From: Crenarchaeota archaeon SCGC AAA471-B05
Lineage (GTDB): Archaea > Thermoproteota > Thermoprotei > Gearchaeales > Gearchaeaceae
Direction of reading: 5' to 3'
NCBI GenBank assembly: GCA_000380705.1
Contig: AQYM01000033.1
Coordinates: forward strand, 186,495 to 208,769
Length of the DNA stretch: 22,275 nt
This document shows, one piece after another, positions 22,186 to 22,275 of the stretch (positions are counted from its first letter, which is position 1; each line of letters begins with the position of its first letter). A model generated the notes under the pieces. It saw only the letters and a program-made list of their open reading frames with translations, had not been told where the DNA came from and made no database searches. The position numbers and the translations under genes were made by a program.

Positions 22186-22275
22186 TACAGGTGCTGGAGG
22201 TGGTGGATCGATAATTGCATTGGTAGATGAAAGCAGATTAGAAAAAGTAAAATCTTCATTGGAAAAAAGAGTAAA
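22181..22275 (+). repeat. 95-bp inverted duplicate of mvk at the window end (probable chimera)
   Basis: All 95 bases match the reverse complement of 15731-15825 inside mvk. The junction with infB is at AAGCTT, shared by both partners. The copy interrupts infB out of frame and runs to the last base. Perfect identity, inversion, microhomology and location at a sequence end are typical of multiple-displacement-amplification or assembly chimeras. Confidence 0.95.

Noticed and set aside
22181..22186. AAGCTT (HindIII site) at the junction as sign of a cloning join
   Set aside because: The native infB codons there (AAA GCT) already give AAGCT by themselves, so chance microhomology explains it; a library ligation cannot be shown from sequence alone.
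22183..22230. C-terminal residues of infB ending in CWRWWIDNCIGR
   Set aside because: They are an out-of-frame reading of the inverted mvk copy, not part of IF-2.
1..22275. CRISPR array, tRNA or rRNA genes
   Set aside because: No regularly spaced repeats, no tRNA T-arm consensus in any gap and no rRNA sequence were seen.

Overview
The window is low-GC (about 30%) archaeal chromosome from a crenarchaeal (Thermoproteota) lineage, probably an aerobic thermophile. The evidence is a string of archaeal-type information genes: RNA polymerase subunits D and N, L18e, L13, S9, S2, L7Ae, S28e, L24e and aIF5B/IF-2. It also has mevalonate kinase with isopentenyl phosphate kinase (the archaeal isoprenoid route), a short XPF nuclease without a helicase domain, split GMP synthase, and GGPP synthase with the crenarchaeal chain-length residue Phe77. 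Heme O synthase plus a Rieske/cytochrome b operon point to respiration through a heme-copper oxidase. Gene order from rpoD to gltX resembles Sulfolobales, but RpoD has no Fe-S domain. I therefore do not fix the order; other low-GC aerobic crenarchaea such as Geoarchaeales remain possible.

Layout. 1-361: C-terminal part of queC (archaeosine precursor synthesis). 471-1343: ctaB. 1340-4233, minus strand: a translationally coupled respiratory operon, Rieske - cytochrome b - 71-aa membrane protein - 121-aa membrane protein - DsrE-like protein. 4296-5124: a GAF-domain protein resembling free methionine sulfoxide reductase, divergent from a small unknown gene. 5125-5594: the longest non-coding gap. 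5595-9416: guanine nucleotide block, with guaB (IMPDH) convergent to an overlapping guaAB-guaAA-xpf operon. 9681-10577: map, divergent from the transcription/ribosome operon rpoD-rpl18e-rpl13-rps9-rpoN-eno-rps2 (10616-14591). 14592-14837: spacer with a GC-rich hairpin like an IS200/IS605 end. 14838-20189: MEMO-like gene, then mvk (minus), ipk, GGPP synthase and gltX. 20250-22185: rpl7ae, rps28e, rpl24e and the start of infB.

Genes are packed with 4-nt ATGA, 1-nt TAATG or 8-nt overlaps, and several divergent pairs share 32-38 bp promoter regions. TATA-like boxes lie about 22-30 bp before start codons, the usual arrangement for leaderless archaeal mRNAs.

The most important anomaly is at the right edge. 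From 22181 to the end, 95 bases are an exact reverse-complement copy of mvk bases 15731-15825. They interrupt infB in mid-gene at a 5-6 base microhomology. This looks like an amplification or assembly chimera, not biology, so the last 95 bases should not be trusted as genomic neighbourhood. The best biological candidate is the cytochrome b/Rieske operon, with a Lys at the expected fourth heme-ligand position, no cytochrome c1, two small membrane subunits of unknown function and a DsrE-like protein.
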